Positions 13,655 through 26,406 of a DNA stretch of 64,000 nt are shown here, piece by piece; the first letter of the stretch is position 1, and every line of letters begins with the position of its first letter. The notes below the pieces were generated by a model. That model saw only the letters and a program-made list of their open reading frames with translations. It had not been told where the DNA came from and made no database searches. The DNA comes from Owenia fusiformis (taxonomy: Eukaryota; Annelida; Polychaeta; Sabellida; Oweniidae). The DNA lies in NCBI GenBank assembly GCA_903813345.2, contig CAIIXF020000012.1, positions 34,610,572-34,674,571 of the forward strand, written 5' to 3'. The translations under genes and the position numbers were made by a program.

Positions 13655-13975
13655 ACCTTAAATAAGCATTCCACTTTTAGAGGTACAGGAAAAACCTGTC
13701 TTAGTGGAACACCTTTGGTACCTCTAAAAAGTGTTCCACTTGAATACCTTTGGTACCTCTAAAAAGTGTTCCACTCGAGAGGTGTTCCGCTTATAGAAGG
13801 TCATTTAATATTTAGTCAGTTGGTTTTGGGACTCTGAAGTGTTCCACAAACACATGTATTCCACTTTAAAGGTTTCACTGTATATGGTTAACAGGGCTTG
13901 GTAAAATGTTCCACTCAATTATGGAGATATTCACCTTACAGAGTTGTTCCAATTTGCAGGTTTTACTGCACTTAT
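13655..13975. repeat. GTGTTCCACT repeat cluster with pogo-like ends
   Basis: Units such as GGTACCTCTAAAAAGTGTTCCACT recur four or more times, flanked by AAAAACCTGTCTTAGTGGAAC and AGGTTTCACTGT. The arrangement matches the element at 956-1329: pogo-like ends with short tandem units inside. It is a more decayed copy. Confidence 0.45.
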
Positions 13976-14185
13976 ATTTTACATCTAATCATAGGAAACC
14001 CAAATACTTGGACAGTCATTCAAATACAAACAAGCTTGATGAAATAAGGAAATGTCGATCTGCTTTACAAATTCCACTTGTTGGTTTTATAACCTCTCGA
14101 GTACATGACAAGGAATAATAGTTGATATTTGGTTGAGTTTTATCATTACAACTACAACCTTTTCCAACAATTTTATTCTACCTTT

Positions 14186-14442
14186 TAAGTACCCCCCCCT
14201 CCCTTATCTTCTTCACCAACATATCACATGAAGGAAAGGTGTGAAGTTGGGGGGGGGGTATAAGGGCCTGTAGCTTGTCCATTTTTATGAATCAGCTTCT
14301 TCTTTATTTATTTTATTTTTTTAAGTACCCTCCCTCCTTATCTTCTTCACCAGCATATCACATGATGGGAAGGTGTGAAGTTGGGGGGGAACAAGGGCCT
14401 GTAGCTCGTCCATTTTTTATGAATCAGCTTCTTCTTTATTAT
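14186..14442. repeat. Direct tandem duplication of about 125 bp
   Basis: The block from TTAAGTACCC to TGAATCAGCTTCTTC occurs at 14186-14310 and again at 14321-14442, with poly-C and poly-G runs of different length. The two copies are otherwise close to identical, so the duplication looks recent. Confidence 0.75.
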
Positions 14443-15684
14443 CAATCTTATCATGGGCATTCAATTAGAATTCAACTACTAGTTACAAGCCCATGATCTT
14501 AAATGTAAAGACTTTGAAGCCATTCATTTTGTCATCTTGACAAAACGAAAGAAAATAAACAGTCAATACGTTATCATAGACATACATGTACATGTATATG
14601 TGATTCCTTATCAATAAGCACAATGTCAGATTCTTATATGATTTGATTAGATTTATTCTAAGCCATTCAGAAAATGAATCATGACATATCATTTGAAAGG
14701 ATCTATCATTTGAAAGGTTTCTAAAGATTGCGTGCTGAGTTTTCAAATTGTACATTGGAAAATCAATTTTTAGTTACCCTTAGAAAAACTTGTATTTGAT
14801 CTACCCTCTTCAAAGTATAAATAATTCTGTGATCCAATCAGATTATTTCGTTAAAAAACCATGACACAATACCCGCCAATAAGTAAGTACCCTTATATAA
14901 TTCATAAATAAACTCAGAAAAATGCCATAAAGGTTGCATTAGAGACTATTAAGATCTCACCAGCATCAAAACTCTAAAACTCTCTGTTGTAGTCAGAGGA
15001 TCATAATTTGTTCAGACAGCGGGTAATCAGGGTTATTTCACATGAACTTAAGCTCTGAATATATAGAGACTTATTCACAAAAGGTTTTTATACAAACAAC
15101 TTTAAGTACAATACTGTATTTTAGTCAACTAGATATACATTTAATTTGTTCAGTAAACTTCAATGAAGAATATTCTATTCAGGAAATCTTAAAATGAAAG
15201 CAATAGTCATTGAGATATAGGTCTACCTTAGAAGCAAATACTCTAGTGAAAGGGACCATATAAAAAATAATGTACATGTATATGGTTGGTGAGTATGCTT
15301 AACTGGACTGTATTGTATGTTATACATTCATAATTTCAAATATTGATAACCATAAGTTCCAAAAGACTGATTTTGCTCCCTTAAAAGAGAGCTTCATCTA
15401 GATTTCACTTTGGACTGATCCTGAGGGAAAACCCTAAATTAACTGAAAGAATGATAAAGAAAGTAATAGTCATTAGAAACTAGCAAAGTATTGAGGAATT
15501 AAGGATGAGTTCTGGGAAATGAACATATTTCAGGGTTGCCCATAGCCATCCACATTGTGTAAAAAAATGTGTTTTGTTGAATTGTATTCTAATAGTTTGA
15601 CCCCTCAGAACATTGAATGTGGATTGATTAAATGAACATACTGTATTTAGTAAAACCTGTCTAATCCAAATGCCTATAGGACTA

Positions 15685-15855
15685 CAGTGATCTGCCCAGG
15701 ATTTTGAAAACAGGCTTGCACCCACCTGAAAATCCATTTGCACCAACTTGAAAATAAGAAAAATCATGAAAAATGGGCATATTTTGACTTTCGGACTGCA
15801 TTGTGAAAATTAGAATTTAGCACCCACTTGAGGAAAAATCCTGTGGAGATCACTG
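15685..15855. mobile_element. 171 bp MITE with 5-bp target duplication GACTA
   Basis: The termini CAGTGATCT... and ...AGATCACTG are inverted, and each is followed inward by CCTG/CAGG-ATTTT. GACTA lies directly outside each end (15680-15684 and 15856-15860). It is inserted inside an older fragment that starts AGTAAAACCTGTCTAATCC (15651 on), a pogo-like terminus. A CAG-type end with a 5-bp duplication suggests a hAT5-like non-autonomous element, but superfamily cannot be settled without a transposase. Confidence 0.75.
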
Positions 15856-16649
15856 GACTAGCAAAAAGCTGAATTAAATCGGGTGGGGAGGGACGTTCCC
15901 GTTGCAAGGTTTTATCATACTGTACTTGTAGTTAATTTGTATTGACACTTGAATTGAATTTCAATTTAGTTTAAATATGTATAAAATATTGATCAGATAG
16001 ATATCTTAAACATGTAGAACCTGTAAAATCCATAACTGATCAAAAAGATACTTTTCAAACAGGGATTCATCAATATAATCTCCAGATTAAAATGCATTTT
16101 ATCACGGATTATCCTTAAAACCATTACAGCTTTGTAAATAAAATTCTATTGAAAATGTATTTGTTGACCCCTACACTATAATTATGAAAGGCCTACAGTT
16201 TGGGAATCTGTGTGTGTAAGTGGATTTTTTCAAGACCCTTTTTTAAAACCACTCAAGTTATTTTTTAATGGTGATTTCTGGCCAAGTCTCAAGCTATTAT
16301 TGTAGATTTTCTTAGATTTTTATAAAATTTAGAGTACTGACGCCATGTTTGTTAATATAAAACCAACCCAATTTCAATTTAACCCCGTCTATTCCGTATT
16401 TTCCAGTATTATGACGTGTCATCTTATACGCAGGAACACTTGTGGCACATGACAAAAAAGTCTGACAATTCCAAGCGATTATATTAGTTCTCAGGTCAAT
16501 AATTTCACTGAATCAACTTATTTTTTTATATATTAACAAGTACTGCTGCACTTACAAAGTAAATACATTTAAACTTACAGGAACGATAGACAGGAAAATT
16601 GGGTTAACTTAATAATTGGAACAAGAAGTACGCTCTAATTCTTCAAAAG

Positions 16650-16785
16650 GTCTTCATTCTTCAGAGGGCTCTAATTCTTCAGAGGGCTCTAATTTTTCAA
16701 AGGGCTCTAATTCTTCAAAGGGCTCTATTTCTCCAGAGGGCTCCAATTCTTCAGAGGGCTCTTATTTTTCAGGGCGGTTCTAAAT
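16650..16785. repeat. 18-bp minisatellite
   Basis: About seven tandem copies of GGCTCTAATTCTTCAGAG with a few substitutions each. Confidence 0.85.
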
Positions 16786-16982
16786 ATTATGGGGTGGTCA
16801 AAATTTTGCAAAAATATCAATTATGATTTTCAAAATTCTAATTTTGTCCCAACGTACTCTTTTTTGACCCATAAATTCAGAAAGTAGATTTTTCAAAAAG
16901 TATGTCAAAGTGTGTCAACTTGAAGCTTGGCTATAATAGAAATATCCTTGATATTCTTCGCAAAATCAAACTTTAGAAAGGG

Positions 16983-17194
16983 CAGGTCCGTAGCCAGGGG
17001 GAGGGGGTACGCAGGGTTCAAGCGAACCCCCCCCCCCCCTGGCCAAAAGTTCTTTCAAAATCATGCAGTTTTTTACCATTTTAAGCACTTCTCAAGTGAT
17101 TTCAGCCATATTTGGGCAAAAATTGTAAAATCTGAACTCCCCTGGAAATTTTTGAAAACTGAACCCCGCTTGGCAAATCCTGGTTAAGGGTCTG
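16983..17194. mobile_element. 212 bp CAGG-MITE, copy 1, target duplication AAGGG
   Basis: The left end CAGGTCCGTAGCC is inverted relative to the right end GGTTAAGGGTCTG, and AAGGG flanks both sides (16978-16982 and 17195-17199). The interior carries a poly-C run, then TGGCCAAAAGTTCTTTC and ATCATGCAGTTTTT. It is the same family as the copy at 34818-35028. The 86-codon frame across it is incidental. Confidence 0.85.
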
Positions 17195-17424
17195 AAGGGT
17201 ATGACTAAAGCAAGTTACTTTTGCCAAACTAACACTCAGAATGATTTAACATATTGACACATTGTTATATAATATACATAAATACCTTCAATTTAACATA
17301 TGTACATGTACACTACCTGTCCAATTAAATCATTGTATTAAGTGGTAACTATTTATATAATCATTTTTATATAGATGTTTAAGCGAACATGTAAATTGTA
17401 TATAGGTGACTGATTTGAGAACTG

Positions 17425-17685
17425 TATCCCCATTTTAGTGTACCTCATTTTTAGTATATCCCATTTTAGTATACCCCATTTTAGTGTACCTCATTTTTAG
17501 TATACCCCATTTTAGTGTGCCTCATTTTTAATATATCCCATTTTAGTATACCCCATTTTAGTGTACCTCATTTTTAGTATATCCCATTTTAGTATACCCC
17601 ATTTTAGTGTACCTCATTTTTAGTTTACCCCATTTTAGTGTACCTCATTTTTAATATATCCCATTTTAGTTTACCCCATTTTCAA
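17425..17685. repeat. 15-16 bp minisatellite
   Basis: Alternating units CCCATTTTAGTATAC and CTCATTTTTAGTATAT are repeated about 17 times, giving a higher-order period of roughly 31 bp or 46 bp. Confidence 0.85.
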
Positions 17686-18229
17686 GGGTCCTGGTGGTAC
17701 AAAAAGGTTGCTTTAATGACATAGAGTTGACCCTTGTTCACTCAAATGAAATTAAAATGCTAAATTCTAATAATAATATTTATATTTTTGCAAACTAACT
17801 TTCACTGATTTGTCATGAAACATTTTTTCTTATCCAATACTGTTAGTTTATCTTCTTATTAATTGTTATCATTTAATCTGTCATTTAGTGGCATATGCCC
17901 CTAAATTGGCATATAAACAACTAAATGTAAGGAGTTGATAATATCTTATATAAACTGTTTCATGAGATTTAAGTTAAGGTATCTTAAGCCTGTTAAAGGT
18001 GCCAAAGTGAAAGTTTAAAACCAAGAAATGAATTTGGAAATTTAGATTTATAGTTTTTCAAAAAGTAAGGTGACATATAGGTGAATATGGGTTTTGATCA
18101 TTGTATTTGACAATGGTGGCCTACTGGCCTCTATTTCAAATGGTGAGCCTATTTTTCATGGTAAGGCCAGAGCCTACAGCCATGAAGCTTTTGCCAAGGG
18201 TGGTCGATTTTATAAAATCCAGGAAGGGC

Positions 18230-18368
18230 CCAAATTCAACAATTTTGGCCAAAAATCAATTGAAAGTGCTCAAAAAGGTGAAAACTGCATGATTTTGAAT
18301 TAATTTTTTGGCCATGGGGGTATCGCTCCAACCCCCCTCCCCCAAATGTCTCCTGGCTATGGGTCTGA
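18230..18368. mobile_element. Decayed end of a CAGG-MITE relative
   Basis: The right part reads GGCCATGGGGGTATCG... poly-C ...CTCCTGGCTATGGGTCTG, matching the right terminus of the family at 16983 and 34818. TTTTGGCC and TGCATGATTTTGAA nearby match its interior in inverted order. The left boundary is not clear. Confidence 0.4.
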
Positions 18369-20508
18369 ACCCATAATCTGCTTCTGTCATGAAATCCCCT
18401 TGTATATTTGCCAATGTGTTAGATCATACGTTAATTAAGAGAACAAATAATTGCATTGATTGCTAATAAGTACTATTGACCTAATCACCAGTGAAGTATT
18501 TAGATGACATTTAGGGGAATGCCTTTCAAGAGCTAGACACAATGGGAAAATTCCATAAGTCTGTGTATTCATGGAATTCAGTAGAATGCAATAAACATTC
18601 AGAGTGCATGTTCTCTGTATTTCCATCCGATAAAATCAGATTTTATTAATGATTTTGAGCATATATGTCAATTCATTTCAAATCATTTTTTATCATAAAA
18701 CGTAGACTAAAATTTCTGAAAGAGCTGATAAAATGACGAGTTGAACTTGACTCAATCTGCATGTGATACCAAGTTGTCAGAGTATCACAAGAATCATGTA
18801 TCACAAGAATTAGAACTGAAAATATGTGATATTATGATATCACAGACCAATTCAATGTAAACATGGAGCTAAAGATTGGTAATAAGTGAGATAAAAATTT
18901 CAATTTTTAAAATGACTTAACAACATGTACAAATAATATCAATGTTGCCCTAAAGGTACTTTTCCTGATGTTGTGTTGACCTTTTTAACGTGTAAATTAC
19001 GTATATTACAGTAAAACCTGTCTAATCCGAATACCAATATTATAGATAAGCCAAATGTTTTTGGAATAGTAAGTGTTCACAATTTAATTTTTCACGGGAT
19101 GGACGTCTATGGCAGACTGAAATTATGGGACAGAAAAATTATAACATTTAGGATTATTTTCCCTGGCTGCCTTAAAATCATATCTCCCACTCAGGAATGT
19201 TGTACAAAATCTTACAAATTATACAAAACCTGGACAGATTGTACTATATTCAAATTTCTCAAAATTTCGACAGGTTATAACATATAATAACCAAATACTG
19301 GAGATATATCTGTGTCTGTGGAGGAAAGAAGACCCAAGATGTAAAATGCTTTTTTGTACAGTGTAGTTTGTATTGAGACATACTCCCCTAAAACATGTCA
19401 ACTAAAAAAGTTGATGACAATTCACCTGCTAATGCTCCAGATTAGAAAGGCTCTATCATAGAATTACTTCTTATTCAGAGAGTCTAGTTATCTAATGCTT
19501 TTTAAAGGGTTACACTTTACCTGATAAAACATGCAACAAGGGATAATGTCAATAATGAATATTTACATGGCTAAAGCACATTTTGAATAAATGTAATCTG
19601 AAGAGTCAACTGGTATAACATTGAATTTAAAATGATACCTAATAACTTTCTGTCAACTTTTCAAAATTCAAAAGTAAGTCAGTACCTCCAAAATGGCTCG
19701 TGAAAGATATAATTGTGATTATTTTTTTGAAATATGACAAAAAAAGAAAAATGCCTATGGGGATTGTATATATAAATTACCATATCAAATGCAAGTTATT
19801 CAAGCATGAGAATTATATATATATGGAAATTATGAAAATATTATTAATCATATCGATTGATTTCAAAGTGGACTCTATCATTAATAACTGTTAATGGTTT
19901 CCACTCGTATTTGAAATGCTCTACAAACTGAATGCTGCTTGAAAGCATAGATCATTACCCTTGCAAAAAATCATTAGGTTATTAATGAGCCAGTCTGCTA
20001 AATGTAATCTTGTAGCAACCCTTACAAATTAATTAAAGAATGTCGCAGAAACCCTAATTTCACAAAGTAACGACTGAAATAATTTTTTGGAGGTATTATT
20101 ACTTCCATCTCAGAATAGGTTCAGAATAGTTGTGGGGGCATTTGTGTTATTTGTGTAATTTGGTTGTTTTCCTAAATACTTGATCTACAAGATTTGATTT
20201 TTGAAATCAAAACAATATGACACCGTAAATCAAATAACTTTAGTACATATATGTTTACAGTCTAATCCTAACAATGTCATAATATTGTATTAGATTGAAC
20301 GCCTACGGAATTTTGCAATTATTGAGACGGCCCCCTTTATGTTTACAATGTAAAATTACTACAGGTTTGAATTTTCAAACCGGTCATATTTCACACGTCG
20401 ATTTCTTGCTGAATACTGGTTGATTTTCGATAAAGTAAGCACCAAATTCTTCAGATAGTATTAATGTAACAATTGTGATATCAGTTAATAAATCAAATGT
20501 GTACTTAC
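18369..20508. other. No gene seen
   Basis: AT-rich DNA with only short incidental frames. A pogo-like terminus (CAGTAAAACCTGTCTAATCC) lies at about 19011. If the signal-peptide exon at 20509-20566 is real, this is its first intron, but I found no convincing downstream exon here. Confidence 0.35.
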
Positions 20509-20566
20509 TGGTGAATACGCCGATCAAAGCCACGAACAAGCTGCAGGTAAAAATCCAACGCGCCAT
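20509..20566 (-). CDS. Orphan first exon encoding a signal peptide
   Basis: Read on the minus strand, the ATG at 20566 opens 19 codons (MARWIFTCSLFVALIGVFT) plus one base, followed by GTAAGTAC, a near-ideal splice donor. The peptide has the charged start and hydrophobic core of a secretory signal. The phase-1 donor is the usual phase after a signal-peptide exon, and matches the first exon of the receptor gene at 63893-63956. It would feed exons at lower coordinates, but I see none between here and position 1. The gene may continue outside the window, or the exon may be a relic. Product unknown; a secreted or membrane protein is inferred. Confidence 0.45.
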
Positions 20567-21333
20567 GATTTTTCTAGGTGAGGAGTAATGTGAAAACGAG
20601 GCTATGTAAACACAAGCACGTGGTGATCGCCCACGCCCCTTCTCTTGATATGTGTCGTGATGTGGTCAAGTCGTATACGATTTATGATGAAATAAAAGTT
20701 TTGATAGTAAAGTTTGATTTTCAAACTGAAAAAATCTGTGACATGATTACTAGATTCTCCTGAGATTGATCATCGGCGAAGTGATTGCAAACATGGGTAT
20801 TATTGAAAGTCCATGTTGCGAAGTAGCGAAGTATGAAAATAATGGTACCCCGGGAAATGGTAACGTTTGCAAGATTCGATTTAGCAAAGAATTTTAATTT
20901 CTGTAAAAATACATCTCATCTTGTAGAAGTTATTGGTGATATTGGTTATTGGTGATGAAAGATGAAGACCGTGTCCAGTCTGATATAATTGAATAGAAGG
21001 CCTTTTTTAATTTTTGACAGTAAAGTACCTTATCAATCAAAGGCGGTATTCTGAAATAAACGTCGACATTTTAAATCGGATATCTGAAACACCTTTTCAG
21101 AAAATATTAGTCTTGTACGGAAACATTTATCCCGTGTACAATAGTCCTGGAACGGGATAAGGAAACATTGGTACTGGTACGCTCTTTTAAATAATTGCCT
21201 TCATCATACAGTGCTGCCATCTTTTTATCGGTCTAAAACTCTACCGTGTATATTCGTTAATTCAAAATATTTTACCTGTATTTATTGGTGAACATGAGCA
21301 TGATTTCATGGTTAGTCGATAACTCAAGTTCCT
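20567..21333. other. No gene seen; possible upstream region
   Basis: Region immediately upstream of the orphan signal exon on the minus strand. No clear TATA box stands out. The short plus-strand frame at 20578-20763 has no support. Confidence 0.3.
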
Positions 21334-21769
21334 TAACACCCCAGTCACATTTGTCGTACGGAGGCCGTACGTCGATCGCAGATCAATTAAATCAGTGTAT
21401 TTCTGCGGCGAGCGTAGGAAAACTACGGCCTCCGGACGGCGTATCCAGTTTTTTACAGGCCGCAGGGTCGCCGTCGAAATTATAACTCGGAGTTATAATA
21501 TTTGTTCATTTCTGAGGTCCCCGTAGAAATCAACTGGCTCAACAAGATTGAATCATTATTTGTCAATGTTTCACGATCACTTTTCATTTGATATTACATC
21601 CTAGCACTATGAATAACATTTATAAATTGTCCCGATGTAAATAAAATGAAAAAAGTATGATTTACCGTATCAACAGAAATTTAAGATTCACCGTGCGAGC
21701 GTAGAAATGTTACTGTCCGCAGAAATGATAGACCGCAAGGTCGCCGTAGGAAATGTGACTGGGGTGTTA
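21334..21769. mobile_element. 436 bp MITE, 19-bp perfect inverted repeats
   Basis: It starts TAACACCCCAGTCACATTT and ends with the exact reverse complement, AAATGTGACTGGGGTGTTA. The interior is unusually GC-rich for this window, with several CGGCGACC/GGTCGCCG and GGCCTCCG/CGGAGGCCG segments in both orientations. The short frame MSMISWLV... at 21285 enters it by chance. A short TTA/TA-type target site is possible; I cannot settle the superfamily. Confidence 0.75.
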
Positions 21770-22851
21770 CTAGAGATCAATAACTTGGAGTAGTACTAAA
21801 ATATACTCAAAGCATATAGTCGGGAATCGGGATTTGAAGTGCGATTACATTAGGTCAAGGTGGAAAATACAGTGCGAGTAGAAATAATATTGATTTACTT
21901 CATTACATCTAGGACCATCCTTGATTAAATATTTAAAATTTACTAAAAAGGATATCTTATTCGAAGTCAACATATAAAATTGCAGCTAGAAAGTGGTTTA
22001 AAAAGTTATTATTTATAGCAACTTTGAAAACTTATTTTTCTTTAAAAATGTTGGGGAGATTCGGAGTGATTCCCCATAGGCAAAGACCCCGTGTCACAAA
22101 AAGTAAAATATATTTTCTTGTGTTGGGCAGATAATATTTTATTTCATTGGACATATTTTTATCTGTATAACTATCAGACACAAACGGATTATATGAAAAT
22201 TGACCCACTTAAACTCATGATATTCACGTTTAATTAATTAACCCAATGACGTACTTGATTAACCCGAATCAGCCACCTGGAGGTGAAACTGGTAAGTACC
22301 TACTACCATCCATCATGATAAACCATGACATCTCATTTCGACTCAGCCCTGAGATGTTTCGGGTGAAACAGAAGGATGCTATGAGTATCAGAATGACTAC
22401 CATTTGGGTAATTGCTTATTATATGTTTGGCATTTTCTATACTTACAGGGTCTCGGCTTGGCAGTTATTTTGAAAGTACTGCCAAAAAGGCGAAAAGTAA
22501 TAGCTAAGTACAAGGTTGTCTAAAAAATTGGAAATTTCAACGCAAAGCCTTTATTTTCTCTTTAAAATGCACCAAAATTTTACTGAGCATAGTTCAGTCA
22601 CTTATCTATCTGTTGTAAAGTAAAAACCACAAAGTTCATGCGTTAAACTAGTCAATATTTAAAAGGACCCCTTTTCTTAAATATACACTTGTGAATCTCG
22701 CCGCTACTTTTTCAAGTATTCTTTATTTCAAAGCTTTAATTAACAATTTTATAAAATGATATTCAGTTGACAAGACAAGTATTCATCCTGCTTCATCAAG
22801 CTTCGGACCTATCCTCATACATCTCTGGATTACTAAAAAATATTTTCTTAA

Positions 22852-24979
22852 CCCCCCTATCACACCAAACTAGTTCTTACCCGTTCTTGCCAGTCCTACG
22901 AAAACGTCCTAAAACGGGCTCAATCTGGCTGTGGTCGGGAAATATGTCTGAAATAATTAGCTCTTTCGTTCTTAAACAGTCTTCAATACGTCCATCTCGT
23001 TCGCAGTTCGTTCAGGTCGCACCACGTCGGTGTGCAACGTAGTAGAACGCGTCCCTTAGTCTAGAAGGTCAACATGACCTGATTACAGAACGGTATGGTT
23101 GCCATCGAACTTTGAATCGATTCAAAATTCTAAAATCACATTCCCGTCTGAGAACGTTCATAAAGTTCGTAAATAGACGTTAGAAAGTTGCAGCTACGTT
23201 CATTCCGTTCATGTATATCCAAAATTATGGCATATTCTATACTTTCTATACTTTCGAACTGCTTTTTTTAAATGATACTTTTTCAGTCCTAGACGATTGG
23301 ACTCTCTAAAGTCTATACATGTCTATACTTTCTATACTGTCTATACTTTTGATTTTGGTGAATTCCCTTTGTCTATACTTTCGATACTTTCGATGCTTTC
23401 TATACTTTACATTTTGGTGAATTCCCTATGTCTATACTTTCGATACTTTCGATACTTTCTATACTTTACATTTTGGTGAAATCCCTATGTCTATACTTTC
23501 TATACTTTCGACACTTTCTATACATTGTAAAACAATATGTGACGTCATAAGTTTCTTGGTCACTTTCGATTTTGGTGAATTGCCTCAATGTATTGTAAAA
23601 CAACAATATGTGATAGAAAGTATAGAAACTATAGACATCTAATTTGTCAAAGACAGTTTTGTGAAAAGCAGATAGAAAGTATAGAAAGTATAGAAACTGT
23701 AGACATCTGAAGACAGTTATAGGGAAAAGCAGATCGAAAGTATAGAAAATATAGAAACTATAGACATCGGATTTGCCGAAGACAGTTTTGGGAAAAAGCA
23801 GATAGAAAATATAGAAACTATAGACATCTAATTTGTCGAAGACAGTTATGGGGGAAAGCAGATCGAAAGTATAGAAAGTATAGAAACTATAGACATCTGA
23901 TATGTCGAAGACAGTTATGGGAAAAAGCAGATCGAAAGTATAGAAAGTATAGAAAGTATAGACATCTGATATATCGAAGACAGTTCTGGGAAATAGCAGA
24001 TAGAAAGTATAGAAAGTATAGAAACTATAGACATCTGATTTGTCTAAGACAGTTATAGGAAAAAGCAGATCGAAAGTATAGAAAGTATAGAAACTATAGA
24101 CATCTGCTTTGTCAAAGGCAGTTAGTATGAAAGGGCATTTCGAAAGTATAGAAACTATAGACATCTGATTTGTCGAAGACAGTTATGGGAAAAAGCAGAT
24201 CGAAAGTATAGAAAGTATAGAAAGTATAGACATCTGATTTGTCGAAGACAGTTCTGGGAAATAGCAGATAGAAAGTATAGAAAGTATAGAAACTATAGAC
24301 ATCTGCTTTGTCAAAGGCAGTTAGTATGAAAGGGCATTTCGAAAGTATAGAAACTATAGACATCTGATTTGTCAAAGGCAGTTGGTATGAAAAAGCAGTT
24401 CGGAAGTATAGAAAGTATAGAAACGTCGAAGGCAGATAGTATGAAAAAGGAGATCGAAAGTATAGAAAGTATAGACAATGTATAGAAAGTATAGACATTG
24501 CCATAATTCTGGATATACCTCATTCCGTTCGCACACAGTTTAAGACCAGTTTTGAAGGACGCAGTGGCAACTTGTTTGGTGTGATAGCTATATTTTTGCT
24601 AACTCGTTCATCAGCAGTGTTAAATACGTTCTTAATCAGTTTAAACCCGTTTGCAATTAGTTCTACCTCGTTCTCAACACGTCCTCGGACAGTTCAACTC
24701 GTTGTTAAAACGTCCCTAGTAGGATTGAAGTACGACGGTTCCGATCGTAGTACGTCCAGCTCGTCGTTAGTACGTTGTCACTCGTTCTAATTGTAGAACG
24801 TGACGACCACGAAAACATTTTGAGCATTGTCTAAGTTCTAGAGGACCTACCCGTTCGAGTACGTTCGATGAAGTTTGTAAATAGATCCCAAACGGTTCTT
24901 AGTAGGTCCAGTCCGTTCGTACACAGTTGAAGCCCGTTTTCGAGAACGTAGTGAGAACTAGTTTGGTGTGATAGTAGGG
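22852..24979. mobile_element. Nested 2.1 kb element with long inverted termini
   Basis: The left end, CCCCCCTATCACACCAAACT and onward, is inverted relative to the right end, which finishes AGTTTGGTGTGATAGTAGGG. The match runs for about 30 bp. TTAA precedes the left end and TAAG follows the right, which would suit a piggyBac-like TTAA target with one changed base. Subterminal DNA on both sides is rich in CGTTC/GAACG motifs. The middle is filled by an inverted minisatellite (23225-24505). A second pair of CATTCCGTTC motifs borders that minisatellite. Confidence 0.65.
23225..24505. repeat. Inverted (head-to-head) minisatellite
   Basis: Left of about 23525 the repeat reads TCTATACTTTCTATACTTTCGA. 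Right of about 23600 it reads in the opposite sense, in 57-65 bp units such as GAAAGTATAGAAACTATAGA followed by CATCTGATTTGTCGAAGAC. The block is bounded on the left by ATATCCAAAATTATGGCA and on the right by its inverse TGCCATAATTCTGGATAT, so the whole array is one palindromic unit. The frames of 232, 130 and 70 codons here (DVYSFYTFYTFDLLFPITVF repeats) are translations of the array. Confidence 0.85.
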
Positions 24980-25666
24980 TAAGAGAATGGCAGAAAGAAC
25001 ATGCCAGAGTTGAGCGATTGTATGACCCACACTACTACTAAATTCAAAAATCATTGTTTCGATTTTCCAATCGAGGCAAAACTAATTCCAGTTGTTATGG
25101 ACAAGTTATGTAAAGACCAACTCTAAGCACATATAAATCAGTTTTGTTCTGTGAGACTCCTTTATGATATTGATAGACATACATTTATATTCAAAGGGAC
25201 TTCATCTACCAGTCAAAACAGACTGCCCTGACCTCTTTCTGGAGTAGATTATTCCATCAATAATACACCCAAGACTAGCCATCAAAATGTATATATGGGT
25301 TAAACCCATAAACCGTTTGATACCCATCAATTTTGATAAAAATGTTGAATATGTCACCCGATTCGATCTTCTAAGGCAAACATATAGGACGTTTGGTTAA
25401 GCTGAAATTTTTAATCAAGATGGCTTGGACAAAACAAGCGAACAGCTAACTGGATAACTAATTTCAAAACTGAGTCCCAGGCTTGAATTTGTAATTCAGG
25501 AGAAAATGGGCAAGCATTGGCTTGTTCAACCCATTAACATGATGGGCTGTATGTATAAACTTTACAGCCTAGAACTATGCCCAGTAATATTTTGGTGGTA
25601 TCTCGGTAGAGAAATAAATTTTATACATATACGTTTGTAATGTTTCAATTTTCGGGTCACCCTGTA

Positions 25667-26406
25667 TTTAAGTATAAACTAGAAACTGCACATTTATAAT
25701 TAATATAGCATTGATGATTCTGAGTTTCATATCATAACTCACACATAGAGATCTAACTTCCAGGTACCCAGTTTAATTTTTTTTTCTCATAATGATTTCA
25801 AAATGGCCGAATTTGTATATAAACAGTGAATAGTTAGAGTAAAACGCATTGCAGTCGGAAACACCATGGTACCGATGTAACATATGTGGTTGTCCCAGTG
25901 ATAGTGATTTGACCTTTAACCTTGATTCGTGGTCTTAGCCTTTTTATTTTAAATTGTGAAAGCAGTCGTTTCAAAGAACATGATACATTTGTGTACCTAA
26001 AATCTTCGTAATTCCGAGCTGATAGTTGTAAATCTTTGATTCAAAGAAAATGTTATCCGGGTTGTATAAAGAAGATTCCGAGTTTAATCCGGACTCAGTT
26101 TTAAGTGCGTTTTTGATTTCTCCCTCTCTGAAATTTTGATCGAATTCTAACATAATTGAGAGCTTAACTTTTAATTTTGAAAAATATCAACCGAACACAT
26201 TTTTTATTCAAATTCAACCCGAAAATTTTCGAAATTTGTTCGCCCACTGACAACGTAACTACAGATTTTCTCATGAATTAAAATAGCTTTACACAAACAG
26301 CATATCATTCGATCTCATTTTTACCAGATTAAAATCAAGCATTCCGGGAATTTAATCTCCTCCATAACATAATTGTGAAAAGCGACTCTTATATATTTTG
26401 ATAAGT
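25667..26406. other. No gene seen
   Basis: No coding frame, RNA gene or repeat that I can support between the transposon copy and the TIR element at 26407. Confidence 0.35.

Larger units (their letters stand above)
22511..25664. mobile_element. 3.15 kb TA-flanked transposon copy with a nested element
   Basis: The left end CAAGGTTGTCTAAAAAATTGG and right end TTTCAATTTTCGGGTCACCCTG are diverged versions of the termini of the element at 42976-44070. Each is bordered by TA (22509-22510; 25665-25666). About 22540-22690 and 25130-25480 also match that element in reverse-complement order. The extra length is the nested element at 22852-24979. TA targets and this terminal type suggest Tc1/mariner superfamily, but I see no transposase frame in either copy, so both are probably non-autonomous. 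Confidence 0.7.

Noticed and set aside
23466-24504. Frames of 232 and 130 codons with DVYSFYTFYTFDLL repeats
   Set aside because: Direct translation of the GAAAGTATAGAAA minisatellite; periodic, multiple overlapping frames, no splice or promoter context.
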